Positions 17,465 through 25,958 of a stretch of DNA of 64,000 nucleotides are shown piece after piece. Source of the stretch: Saprospira sp. CCB-QB6. Lineage in GTDB: Bacteria; Bacteroidota; Bacteroidia; Chitinophagales; Saprospiraceae. Where the stretch lies: NCBI RefSeq assembly GCF_028464065.1, contig NZ_CP116808.1, positions 3,129,501 to 3,193,500 of the forward strand, given 5' to 3'. The position numbers were made by a program, and so were the translations under genes. The notes beneath the pieces were generated by a model. The model saw only the letters and a list, made by a program, of their open reading frames with translations, did no database searches and was not told the origin of the DNA. Each line of letters starts with the position of its first letter. Within the stretch, counting starts at the first letter, position 1.

Positions 17465-17543
17465 ATTATATTAGAACTACTTGTTCTTCATACATTTTTT
17501 AGGGGTTAGTACCTGCTCGCTTTTGTGGGCAGGTCTTTTTTTG
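17465..17543 (+). repeat. 79-bp direct repeat, copy B
   Basis: The second copy, 309 bp downstream of copy A, with the same two hairpins. The single base difference (A to G in the stem) turns an A-T pair into a G-T pair and leaves the terminator hairpin at 17511-17534 intact. No gene lies between the copies that would need a second terminator. Confidence 0.9.
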
Positions 17544-17615
17544 TCCATTAGGGAGGTTTGTCATAGTTTTAGACCGGAGTAGATAGTTAATAGTAGCGGA
17601 CAAAAGTGGAGTGAT

Positions 17616-17677
17616 GGCCTAGCGATGTGGAGCAGTGGCCGTCAGGCCAGACCCAGGCAGCTTTGCTGCGGAGGCCC
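17616..17677 (-). repeat. GC-rich intergenic structured repeat, copy 7 (internally deleted)
   Basis: Only 62 bp. Both ends of the GGGGCCT type are kept (minus strand GGGCCTCCGCAGC at the start, ATCGCTAGGCC at the end), but the central core is missing. The break lies between hairpin 1 and the GGGTCTGGCC segment. Confidence 0.8.
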
Positions 17678-17750
17678 AAAAATATAAAGGAGCTTAGAAA
17701 AGATAGGAAATAGTAGGGATAAAGATAGTATTCATTGAGCTAGAGGGCGT

Positions 17751-17786
17751 AAAAAAGGGCCTGTTGGATTTGCTCCGACAGGCCCT
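17751..17786 (-). terminator. Terminator of the giant Ig-repeat protein gene
   Basis: A 13-bp stem AGGGCCTGTTGGA/TCCGACAGGCCCT (one G-T pair) with a 5-base loop. On the minus strand it is followed by six T. It lies 36 bp past the stop. Confidence 0.9.
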
Positions 17787-17821
17787 ACTTAAATTAGGTA
17801 CTTAAAGAAAATGCTTAAGCA

Positions 17822-20800
17822 TTAGTTGCCTCTTCTTTTTTGAGATTTGGCTTCTTCAGCTTTCTCCTCTTCAGTTTTAGTGGTAGTACTTCCACGACGT
17901 TTTTGATTTTTGGTCGTAGTTGTTTTATTCGTCCGCTTATTGTTTTGCTTTTTATCCTCAACGGTAGAACCACTATTGCTAGAGTTGTTCTGGTTGTTGT
18001 TGGCATTACGATCAGCGGTATTACTTGTTCCTCCACCAGCATTGTAGGTAATGGCAAAGGTTTGTGTAGTGCTACCATTATTATTTGTAGCGGTAATTTC
18101 TAGGATATTGCTTCCTGCGCGTAAGCCTATGTTATTGGCTTGGAAGTTAATTCCTGAGAGCTGGAAGTTAGTCATGTTTTGCCCATTTAGCTTGAAACGA
18201 ACTTGGCTGCGGTTATCTACATTTGTGATCGTTGCACTAACGTTGATTGTGCGTACAGAGCTAGTTCCAAGGCGAGGGCTAGTGAAGGTAACAGATGGTT
18301 TGGGGCGGCTATTGACGCCGTTATTTCCACCTGAATTATTCGGATTTTTGGTGTTGTTATTACCACCACTGTTGTTATTTCCACCAATTGTGCTAGAGTT
18401 TCCTCCAGAAATGTTGCTAGAGCAATCTGCTAGGCTTGTGCGTTCTGTTTCAGTGTCGCTACCGCCAGCATTTTGGGCAGAAACGACAAAAGAGATAGTT
18501 CCAGTTCCGAGGTTACTCACATCCACACGGGCATTGAATCGATTGCCAGCTAGGGTAAAGTCAGAGATTGTACGGCCATTTATCTGGAAGCTCACCTCAT
18601 TTTTACCACTCACATTAAGTACTTCTGCAGAAACGGCGGCAAAACACTTATTGAGGTTGGGAGCAACACTTACATTAAGGTTACGTACATCTGGAGCAGG
18701 AACGGGATTGTAGATGATTGTGATGGCATCACTAGCGGTTCCTGCACTATTTTGCCCTGAAATGCTAATGCTGTTATTGCCTTGCTGCAAGGGGATATTG
18801 ATAGCGCTAAAATTAGTTCCACTAAAGCTAAAGTTGCTTACTGCTCTACCGTTTACCAAGAAGCTTACATCATTGCTACTACTCACGTTGCGAATAGTTG
18901 CGCGAATATTGGTGCTATTGCTAGCTGCAGTATACGGATTACGAGAAGGTGTTGTAATATCTACTGTAGGTGGTTGCACTGCAGGTTGGTAAATTACGAC
19001 TGTTTGGTCAGATGCGTTGCCTTGTGCATTACTTGCGCTAATAACAAAAGTATTATTGCCTGTATTCAAACGAATATTAGGGGCTGTAAATTTATTGTTG
19101 CTAAAGCGGAAGTTGCGGTTAGTTTGTCCATTCACTGTAAAACGGATATCATTGGCCGAGCTAACATGGAAAATGTCGGCTTGTATATCAATTTTATTTT
19201 GACTAACTGTGTGTGGATTAGCTGCAGGCGAAGTAATTTTTACTGTAGGCGCTGGAGCTGGTTTGTAAATAATCATGGTTTGGTCAGAAGCATTTCCGTC
19301 TTGGTTAGAGGCGGCAACGACAATGGTGTTATTCCCTTGTTGTAAACTGACGTTATTGGCCACAAAGCTAGTTCCACTAAAACTAAAGTTGCGAACAGTA
19401 CGACCATTTACCGTGAAGCGAACATTATTGTTGTTATCTACATGCTGAATATTTGCGCGGATATTTGTGGTATTCGCTGGACTGCTATACGGATCAGCAG
19501 AAGGAGTTGTAATAGTTACAACAGGAGGTGTAGGTACGCGAGTTGGCTTGTAGATAATAACAGTTTGGTCAGAAGCATTTCCATCTTGGTTAGAGGCGGC
19601 AACGACAATGGTGTTATTCCCTTGTTGTAGGCTGACGTTATTGGCTACAAAGCTAGTTCCACTAAAACTAAAGTTGCGAATAGTTTGTCCATTTACCGTG
19701 AAAGTTACCGCACGATTATTATCTACATGCTGAATAGTTGCACGGATACTGGCCGTATTACTGGCCGTATTATAAGGATTAGCCGAAGGACTAGTAATAT
19801 CTACAGTAGGAGGCGTAGGTACGCGAGTTGGCTTGTAGATAATAACAGTTTGGTCAGAAGCATTTCCATCTTGGTTAGAGGCAGCAACAACAATGGTGTT
19901 ATTCCCTTGTTGTAGGCTGACGTTATTGGCCACAAAGCTGCTTCCACTAAAACTAAAGTTGCGAATAGTTTGTCCATTTACCGTGAAAGTTACCGCACGA
20001 TTATTATCTACATGCTGAATAGTTGCACGGATACTGGCCGTATTACTGGCCGTATTATAAGGATTAGCCGAAGGACTAGTAATATCTACAGTAGGAGGCG
20101 TAGGCACGCGCTGTGGCTTGTAGATAATAGTGGTTTGATCAGAAGCTGTACCATCGGAATTAGAAGCTGAAATCACTACTACATTATTCCCCTGTTGTAG
20201 GTTGACATTATTAGCGACAAAACTTGTCCCGTTAAGGCTAAATCTACGAATGCTCTGTCCATTTACTTGCATCTGCACATTACTGCTGTTACTTACATTG
20301 CGAATGCTTGCGTTGATGTTAATCTGAGCAGCGTTAGACGTATAAGGATCACTAGAAGGACTAGTAATATCTACAGTAGGAGGCGTAGGCACGCGCTGTG
20401 GCTTGTAGATAATAGTGGTTTGATCAGAAGCTGTACCATCGGGATTAGAAGCTGAAATCACTACTACATTATTCCCCTGTTGTAGGTTGACATTATTAGC
20501 GACAAAACTTGTCCCGTTAAGGCTAAATCTACGAATGCTCTGTCCATTTACTTGCATCTGCACATTACTGCTGTTACTTACATTGCGAATGCTTGCGTTG
20601 ATGTTAATCTGAGCAGCGTTAGACGTATAAGGATCACTAGAAGGACTAGTAATATCTACAGTAGGAGGCGTAGGCACGCGCTGTGGCTTGTAGATAATAG
20701 TGGTTTGATCAGAAGCTGTACCATCGGGATTAGAAGCTGAAATCACTACCACATTATGCCCCTGTTGTAGGTTGATATTTGTGGCCACAAAGTTGGTTCC

Positions 20801-23008
20801 CGCAAAGCTAAAGTTACGGATATTCTGCCCGTTTACCTGCATCTGTACATCATTGTTATTGTTTACATGCTGAATTGTAGCACGAACAGTAGCACGATTG
20901 GTCGAAGAGGTATAGGGATCCGCTGAAGGACTAGTAATATTTACTATTGGAGGCGTAGGTGTACGCTGTGGTTGGTAAATAATGGTCGTCTGATCAGAGG
21001 CGTTGCCATCAGGGTTACTAGCAGAAATAACTACAAAGTTATTGCCTTGTTGTAAGTTGATGCCTGTAGCCACAAAGCTAGTTCCACTGAAACTAAAGCT
21101 ACTAGAAGCTTGCCCATTTACCGTGAAACTAATGTCTCGGCTATTGCGCACATTGCGAATCGTAGCACGAACTGTCGCTGTATTATTATTGCTATTGTAC
21201 GGATTAGCAGAAGGTGTCGTAATATTTACTGTCGGAGGGGTTACATTACGTACTGGCTGATAGATAATAGTCGTCTGATCAGAGGCGTTGCCATCTGGAT
21301 TAGAAGCTGAAATGACAATGTTGTTACTACCTTGCTGTAGGTTGATGTTGCTGGCTACAAAGCTAGTCCCACTAAAGCTAAAGTTGCGAACTACCTGGCC
21401 ATTAACCGTAAAGCTAATGCTGTTGCTGCTACGAATATTCCGAATTGTAGCACGCACAGTTGTACTGCTGCTAGAACTGTTGTAAGGGTCCGAAGATGGA
21501 CTCGTAATGTTTACTGTAGGCGGATTGGGATTGTTTGTGTTGTTGTTTACTGGCTGCTTGTAAATAATAATGGTCTGATCAGAAGCCTGACCCGCATTAT
21601 TGCTAGCCGATACAACTACTGTATTGCTGCCATTTTGCAAAATGATATTGTTCAAGCTGAAGCTCGTTCCACTAAAGCTGAAGTGGTTCATAGATTGACC
21701 ATTTACTGTACAGCTTACATTGTTACTATGATTGACGTTGCGAATAGTCGCTCTTACCGATGCCGTAGTACTATTGGTGGTATAGGGATCACTAGAAGGA
21801 CTAGTAATTACTACTGAAGGAGGAGGATCCTGACGAATAATTGGCTCATAGTTAATAGTCGCTACATCCTGATCTGTTCCTGAAGGATTGTTTACGCGAA
21901 TATTGATGTTGTTCGCTCCCTCTTGCAAGCGAATTGTCACTTGAAAGCTGCCATTTCCCGAATTGTAATTGAAGTTATCAATAATTTGCCCGTTCTGTAC
22001 AAAGCGAATATCACTAGATGAACGCACATTACGAACTGTTGCCCGTACCGTATAACTACTGTTGTTTGTTGTGGCCGAACTACCTGAAGGATTGGTGAAG
22101 TTGACCTGTGGAGGCGCTGCCTGAGGGTCAGGCAATGGCTTGACCTCCTCCTCATGATGATCCGTTAAACGACCATGAAGAAACAAATGAGAAAAATGAT
22201 GAATCTCATTATTGCCATCACGTACAATTCCATCAAAGTTATCCGTTAAGGTCCAGTTGACTCTATGACCAACACCAATCGCAAAACGTGGCGTTACCCA
22301 ATACCCAAACTCAAAACCCACAGAAGGCGTAAACATAACGCTATAATCTCCCCAACCATCGGTGAAAGTCTCATAGTCGCCATCTCGACCACCCACTAAC
22401 TGGTCCACAATTTCCGTAGAACTTAAAGTTGAATCTCCCGCTACACTATTATATAGGTTGATGTATTCCTCATCAAAACCCAAAACGCGCTGGTCCAACT
22501 GATCATAAGCAACCCGATACCAACCCAATCCAATACCGCCATAAAGCGACAACCAAATGTTGTGCTTGCGACGCAAATTCTCAAAGTTGATCCGCGCCTC
22601 TAAAGACAAATCATTAAAAGCCGTGCGGTGGTTATGATAAACAAAGTTTGTCCCCCCATTATTCACCGAATAATCAGGGTCAAAAAGAGAATTAGACTGC
22701 CCATTCAACAAACTGTTGTTCGCAATGTTCGTCAACTGATCGTCCTGCCCATAAGTCACCGTTCCCATATAACGCATCCGCAAATCTAAAGACAAGGGCT
22801 TGGTCGGACTGTAATAAATGTTTTTTCCTAGGTAGATGGTCCAACCACCTCCCAGTTGTGTACAGGCGTCGCTCTGTTGCCAAGCTACACCACCACCACC
22901 ACCCAAAAACCAATGGCCACCATAACCATCGCTTTCTTGAGCTTGTAGCTGCCCCCAACTCCCAACAGAAAGTAAGAGCACTAAAAATGCATAAATAAAT
23001 GATCGCAT
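17822..23008 (-). CDS. Giant secreted protein with barrel-like N-terminus and ~14 Ig-like repeats
   Basis: A 1728-residue surface protein. Residues 1-24 are a signal peptide. Residues about 25-285 look like an outer-membrane beta-barrel or PorT-like domain: alternating aromatic/Gly strands such as GVGHRVNWTLTDNF and SVGFEFGYWVTPRFAIG. From about residue 300 to 1660 come about 14 Ig-like repeats of about 95 residues, each opening with PPTVxITSPSxxPY, containing VNGQ..xNFSFSGTSFVA and LQQGNNxxVISASNxDGxASDQT, and closing with IIYKP. Repeats 6-7 and 8-9 are almost identical in DNA, so expansion is recent. The tail (about 1665-1728) is Asn- then Lys/Arg-rich, with two QKRRG motifs and a KTEEEKAEEAK segment. 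There is no T9SS sorting domain, so the barrel may anchor it in the outer membrane. Adhesion or a structural surface role is an inference; the true family is unknown. Confidence 0.85.
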   Translation of the reverse strand: MRSFIYAFLVLLLSVGSWGQLQAQESDGYGGHWFLGGGGGVAWQQSDACTQLGGGWTIYLGKNIYYSPTKPLSLDLRMRYMGTVTYGQDDQLTNIANNSLLNGQSNSLFDPDYSVNNGGTNFVYHNHRTAFNDLSLEARINFENLRRKHNIWLSLYGGIGLGWYRVAYDQLDQRVLGFDEEYINLYNSVAGDSTLSSTEIVDQLVGGRDGDYETFTDGWGDYSVMFTPSVGFEFGYWVTPRFAIGVGHRVNWTLTDNFDGIVRDGNNEIHHFSHLFLHGRLTDHHEEEVKPLPDPQAAPPQVNFTNPSGSSATTNNSSYTVRATVRNVRSSSDIRFVQNGQIIDNFNYNSGNGSFQVTIRLQEGANNINIRVNNPSGTDQDVATINYEPIIRQDPPPSVVITSPSSDPYTTNSTTASVRATIRNVNHSNNVSCTVNGQSMNHFSFSGTSFSLNNIILQNGSNTVVVSASNNAGQASDQTIIIYKQPVNNNTNNPNPPTVNITSPSSDPYNSSSSSTTVRATIRNIRSSNSISFTVNGQVVRNFSFSGTSFVASNINLQQGSNNIVISASNPDGNASDQTTIIYQPVRNVTPPTVNITTPSANPYNSNNNTATVRATIRNVRNSRDISFTVNGQASSSFSFSGTSFVATGINLQQGNNFVVISASNPDGNASDQTTIIYQPQRTPTPPIVNITSPSADPYTSSTNRATVRATIQHVNNNNDVQMQVNGQNIRNFSFAGTNFVATNINLQQGHNVVVISASNPDGTASDQTTIIYKPQRVPTPPTVDITSPSSDPYTSNAAQININASIRNVSNSSNVQMQVNGQSIRRFSLNGTSFVANNVNLQQGNNVVVISASNPDGTASDQTTIIYKPQRVPTPPTVDITSPSSDPYTSNAAQININASIRNVSNSSNVQMQVNGQSIRRFSLNGTSFVANNVNLQQGNNVVVISASNSDGTASDQTTIIYKPQRVPTPPTVDITSPSANPYNTASNTASIRATIQHVDNNRAVTFTVNGQTIRNFSFSGSSFVANNVSLQQGNNTIVVAASNQDGNASDQTVIIYKPTRVPTPPTVDITSPSANPYNTASNTASIRATIQHVDNNRAVTFTVNGQTIRNFSFSGTSFVANNVSLQQGNNTIVVAASNQDGNASDQTVIIYKPTRVPTPPVVTITTPSADPYSSPANTTNIRANIQHVDNNNNVRFTVNGRTVRNFSFSGTSFVANNVSLQQGNNTIVVAASNQDGNASDQTMIIYKPAPAPTVKITSPAANPHTVSQNKIDIQADIFHVSSANDIRFTVNGQTNRNFRFSNNKFTAPNIRLNTGNNTFVISASNAQGNASDQTVVIYQPAVQPPTVDITTPSRNPYTAASNSTNIRATIRNVSSSNDVSFLVNGRAVSNFSFSGTNFSAINIPLQQGNNSISISGQNSAGTASDAITIIYNPVPAPDVRNLNVSVAPNLNKCFAAVSAEVLNVSGKNEVSFQINGRTISDFTLAGNRFNARVDVSNLGTGTISFVVSAQNAGGSDTETERTSLADCSSNISGGNSSTIGGNNNSGGNNNTKNPNNSGGNNGVNSRPKPSVTFTSPRLGTSSVRTINVSATITNVDNRSQVRFKLNGQNMTNFQLSGINFQANNIGLRAGSNILEITATNNNGSTTQTFAITYNAGGGTSNTADRNANNNQNNSSNSGSTVEDKKQNNKRTNKTTTTKNQKRRGSTTTKTEEEKAEEAKSQKRRGN
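18030..22111 (-). repeat. In-gene tandem repeats, 285-bp period
   Basis: About 14 head-to-tail units within the giant gene, each encoding one Ig-like domain. The units at about 20100-20385 and 20385-20670 differ by a single base in most of their length (Ser/Pro codon). The units at about 19545-19830 and 19830-20115 differ by only a few. The outer units are strongly diverged, so duplication has been working in the middle. Confidence 0.9.
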
Positions 23009-23121
23009 AAATTAAGGTTTAAGTTATGTATAGTAGTATGTTTTTTCTGTTTTGCTCCTAGTCTACTTTCGTGCCAAGCCAATTTTTTTTAGCCAGTAGG
23101 GAACTAATATTTAAACGGCCA

Positions 23122-23129
23122 CAAAAGTA
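23122..23129 (-). promoter_or_regulatory. Possible -7 box of the giant protein gene
   Basis: The minus strand reads TACTTTTG, identical to the -7 box of the M43 protease, 114 bp before the start codon. No TTTG lies at a good -33 distance, so this is tentative. Confidence 0.35.
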
Positions 23130-23271
23130 CTATTTCCCCCCAAAAGGGCCTTTGTTCCTTGAGCTTAACTAAAAGTTTAGGACAAAAAAATACAGGCAAA
23201 ATAGCCCCAAATTTTAGTATGTTAAAACTGAATAGTAACATTTTTTTAACAGATTTAAAATTCTATTTTTT

Positions 23272-23409
23272 GGGGCCTCCGCTGCGGCTTCGCCTTGCGG
23301 CGCTACGTTTCGCAGCTCGCTCTTCGCTCGGCCCTGCGCCAGCAAGCTGGCTGGGTCTGGCCCTGCGGGCCACTGCTGCACATCGCTAGGCCAGGCGCTG
23401 CGCGCCCCC
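23272..23409 (+). repeat. GC-rich intergenic structured repeat, copy 8 (GGGGCCT end type)
   Basis: Hairpin 1 is GCGGC/GCCTTGCGGC-like, hairpin 2 CCAGC/GCTGG and hairpin 3 GGCCC/GGGCC. The closing part CATCGCTAGGCC is followed by the tail hairpin GGCGC/GCGCC. It is one of the few copies between divergent genes. Confidence 0.85.
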
Positions 23410-23566
23410 AAAACCACAAATTTGGCCCAAATTTAAAATTAAGTGTATTGAATTGTTGACTATTTAATTTTTAGTCTATATAGTTGATGGTATACGCAGT
23501 TTTTAGTCCTGCATTTTTTTATCACCTCATTGAAATGCCTTAATTTTGGAAAAAGAAGAAAAAAAG

Positions 23567-24430
23567 ATGATCAAGGATCGCTATATCAATCCACTGACCG
23601 ATTTTGGCTTTAAGAAGCTTTTTGGCGAGGCTGCCAACAAAGACCTCTTGATCCATTTTCTCAATCAATTGCTCCCCGAAAAGCATCAGGTGGAAGACCT
23701 AGAGTATCTACCAAGCGAACGCTTGCCTTCCAGCTTTCTGGACCGAAAAGTTATTTTTGATATCTATTGCACCAGCAACCGAGGCGAACAGTTTATTATT
23801 GAGCTGCAACGCAGTAAGCAAAATCACTTCATCGACCGCTCTATTTTTTATAGCACTTTCCCCATTCAAGAACAATCCGAAAGGGGCGATTGGAATTTTA
23901 AGCTCTGGCCCATTTATACGATCTGTATTCTCGATTTTAAGATCAATCAGCCCAACCCTCATAATCGAGTAATCCGCTATGTACAGCTCAAAGACCAAGA
24001 CAAAGAGCTCTTCTTTGAAGACCTCACTTATATTTATATCGAGCTGCCTAATTTCACCAAAACCCTAGATGAGCTAGAAGATCTACAAGATAAATGGCTT
24101 TATCTTTTCCGCTATTTGGCCAAATTAGAAGATCGGCCCGCAGCGCTGCAAGAGCGCATTTTTATTCGGCTTTTCCGTGCCGCCGAAATTGCTAGCTACT
24201 CTATTGAGGAACGCCAAAATTATGAGGTCTCCCTCAAAAAGCACCGAGATATAAAAAATGCTATTGACACGGCCCTAGAAAAAGGCAGAGCCGAAGGCTT
24301 GGAAGAAGGCGCATTAGCGGCCAAAAAAGCCATGGCCAAACAAATGCAGATCGCCAACTTCCCACTAGAACAAATTGCTCAAATTACTGGCTGTAGCCTA
24401 GAGCAAATCAAAAACTGGCTAAAAGATTAG
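23567..24430 (+). CDS. Rpn family recombination-promoting nuclease / PD-(D/E)XK putative transposase
   Basis: A 287-residue protein of the Rpn/PDDEXK_2 family. The N-terminal signature INPLTDFGFKKLFG is diagnostic. The nuclease core follows: Asp in VIFDIYC near residue 67 and the E-x-Q string FIIELQRSK near residue 79. The C-terminus has the characteristic KGRAEGLEEGALAAKK helix and a short helix-turn-helix (LEQIAQITGCSLEQIKNWL). Known members cut DNA and raise RecA-independent recombination. I chose ATG 23567, which places the conserved DRYINPLTDFGF at residue 4; a TTG at 23546 would add seven charged residues. No terminal inverted repeats flank it, so it is not an intact IS. A hairpin terminator follows 13 bp after the stop. 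Confidence 0.9.
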   Translation: MIKDRYINPLTDFGFKKLFGEAANKDLLIHFLNQLLPEKHQVEDLEYLPSERLPSSFLDRKVIFDIYCTSNRGEQFIIELQRSKQNHFIDRSIFYSTFPIQEQSERGDWNFKLWPIYTICILDFKINQPNPHNRVIRYVQLKDQDKELFFEDLTYIYIELPNFTKTLDELEDLQDKWLYLFRYLAKLEDRPAALQERIFIRLFRAAEIASYSIEERQNYEVSLKKHRDIKNAIDTALEKGRAEGLEEGALAAKKAMAKQMQIANFPLEQIAQITGCSLEQIKNWLKD

Positions 24431-24443
24431 CCCTAAACGATAT

Positions 24444-24476
24444 AAAGCTTGAACCTACTGAGGTTCAAGCTTTATT
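24444..24476 (+). terminator. Terminator-like hairpin after the Rpn gene
   Basis: A perfect 13-bp stem (AAAGCTTGAACCT/AGGTTCAAGCTTT) with loop ACTG. Only a short T-rich tail (TTTATT) follows, so termination may be weak or bidirectional. Confidence 0.65.
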
Positions 24477-24483
24477 AGATCCT

Positions 24484-24636
24484 ACAGGCCCGAAGGGCCG
24501 CAGGCTGAGCTGCCGAAGCAGGGCCGCCGAAGGCGGCAGACCCAAGGCTTTTGAAGCAAAGCGAAAAAGCCTGCAGGGCCGAGCAAACCTGCGAGCTGCG
24601 AAGTGGAGCGACCCGCCCGCAGGGTGGGGCAGCCCC
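24484..24636 (-). repeat. GC-rich intergenic structured repeat, copy 9 (GGGGCTG end type)
   Basis: The GGGGCTG end is 8 bp from the stop of the transglutaminase gene. Hairpin 2 is long: GCAGGCTTTT pairs with AAAAGCCTTG around a loop rich in GCTTTGC. Hairpin 3 is CCGCC/GGCGG and the tail hairpin GGCCC/GGGCC. Confidence 0.85.
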
Positions 24637-24644
24637 AAAAAAAA

Positions 24645-25298
24645 TTAAAAATCAACAATAACGTCTTTGCTATGAATGCGCTGCTCAAAAATATGAGGAT
24701 AATAATGGCGAAGTTCCTGAATGAAAAGCGCAAGAGGAAGGTCCTCAAAATGGCCATATTCCTTTTCATAACGCATAAAGGGCTGCCCCGATTTATCCGA
24801 CTCTTGAAAGATGGCTTCATCCTGCCCATTGAAATCTAAAGGAGCCACATTGAGGCGCTCACAAAGGGTTTTGTTAAAAACGGGAGTGAGTTTTATCCAG
24901 CGATTGTGTAAAAAAACCTCGGTATAGGCATGAAAAACCATGAGGTCCGTACGCAGATATTCCTCCACTTTTTTCGTGGCCAAATGATTGCGAACATTGG
25001 CAAATCCTAGGCGGGCGGGAATCTCAATGGCCCGTAAACAACTGGCAAAAAGGACTGATTTCTCGACACAATAGCCATAGTCTTTTTGCAAAATATGGCT
25101 GGCCCGCAAAGCCTCCTTTTTGAGGCGGAGATGATAGGGATAGTAGCTCCAACCATCTCGAATAGCGTAATACAGGGCCTGAACTTTCTCTGCGGGACTT
25201 GCAGCCTGAGCCGTGATTTTTTGCGCATAACTTTGGATATCGGGATGCTCAGCCTCTATAAAATAAGTGCTAGCCAAATAAGGCGATAGATCTTGCAT
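24645..25298 (-). CDS. Transglutaminase-like cysteine protease-fold protein
   Basis: A 217-residue cytosolic protein with a transglutaminase-core domain. The catalytic cysteine is in DYGYCVEKSVLFASCLRA near residue 77. The histidine is in MVFHAYTEVFLHNRWIKLTP near residue 122. The third position lies in the LTPVFNKTLC segment, where this clade usually reads ATPAFN rather than a clear Asp. A YYAIRDGWSYYPY segment precedes the core, as in related proteins. I chose ATG 25298; the frame runs further upstream but has no conserved residues there. It follows the VOC gene by 22 bp and is probably co-transcribed with it. The substrate is unknown. Confidence 0.85.
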   Translation of the reverse strand: MQDLSPYLASTYFIEAEHPDIQSYAQKITAQAASPAEKVQALYYAIRDGWSYYPYHLRLKKEALRASHILQKDYGYCVEKSVLFASCLRAIEIPARLGFANVRNHLATKKVEEYLRTDLMVFHAYTEVFLHNRWIKLTPVFNKTLCERLNVAPLDFNGQDEAIFQESDKSGQPFMRYEKEYGHFEDLPLALFIQELRHYYPHIFEQRIHSKDVIVDF

Positions 25299-25320
25299 AA
25301 TGATTGATTTTTGGATGAAA

Positions 25321-25683
25321 TTAACTGGCCTCAGGCGCTGCTTTTTCGGACCAAACCGCCAACTCATTGCCACTAGGTTCTATAAAGTGAAAGCGAGCCC
25401 CTCCAGGAAAAACGAAAATCTCTTGACTAATTTGGCCACCCGCAGCTTGTACTGCTGCCAAACAAGCAGGCAAATCTTCAGCATAAAGGACCAACAAAGC
25501 CCCTCCTGTTTTGACCGAAGAGGAGAGGGGCGCCTCGTAAAATCCCCCCTCAAAGTTAGAGGCAAAAAAAGCCGTGTAGGCAGGGCCATAATCCTCAAAC
25601 TTCCATTTGAATACTGTTTTGAAAAAGGCTTTGCTGGCGGATAAGTCCTTGGCCGCGAACTCTATATAAACTGGTTTTGTCAT
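25321..25683 (-). CDS. VOC (glyoxalase/bleomycin resistance) family protein
   Basis: A 120-residue protein with the vicinal-oxygen-chelate fold. It opens with VYIEFAAKDLSASKAFFKTVFKWKFEDYG (first beta-alpha-beta-beta-beta module) and has the second module from about residue 60 (GALLVLYAEDLPACLAAVQAAGG, then FHFIEPSGNELAVW). The Glu in EPSGN is the usual metal ligand; the first-module ligand may be Glu8. The small size fits the single-subunit dimer type. Its job (isomerase, dioxygenase or resistance protein) cannot be told. It is the first gene of a two-gene unit with the transglutaminase-like protein. Confidence 0.85.
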   Translation of the reverse strand: MTKPVYIEFAAKDLSASKAFFKTVFKWKFEDYGPAYTAFFASNFEGGFYEAPLSSSVKTGGALLVLYAEDLPACLAAVQAAGGQISQEIFVFPGGARFHFIEPSGNELAVWSEKAAPEAS

Positions 25684-25958
25684 TGGTAGAGTAGTGGTTA
25701 TTTATGTTTTTTAAATTTAATTTATGTGAATAGAATATTCTTTAAAATTGCTTAAGAATAGAACTAAAAGCCCTGTTAATGGGGGCTTTAGAGCGGAATA
25801 AAATTCTGTTCGTGACATTGTTTTTTATATAAAAAAATTAGTTTTTAATATTTTGTGAAACAAAATTACAAGCTCCACGTAAAAAACAAACATACCTCAC
25901 AATCCCCCTTAAGGATGGATGATTGAAACAAGGTTTTTCACTTTAAAAAACCTAAGAT

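Noticed and set aside
18051-21485. Open frames on the plus strand opposite the giant protein
   Set aside because: They recur every 285 bp in the same pattern as the coding repeats on the other strand, so they are shadows of the repeat.
23546-23566. TTG start for the Rpn gene
   Set aside because: It adds only MEKEEKK before the conserved start; ATG 23567 fits the family better.
23546-24430. Insertion sequence around the Rpn gene
   Set aside because: No terminal inverted repeats or target-site duplication flank the gene, and Rpn proteins are usually free-standing.
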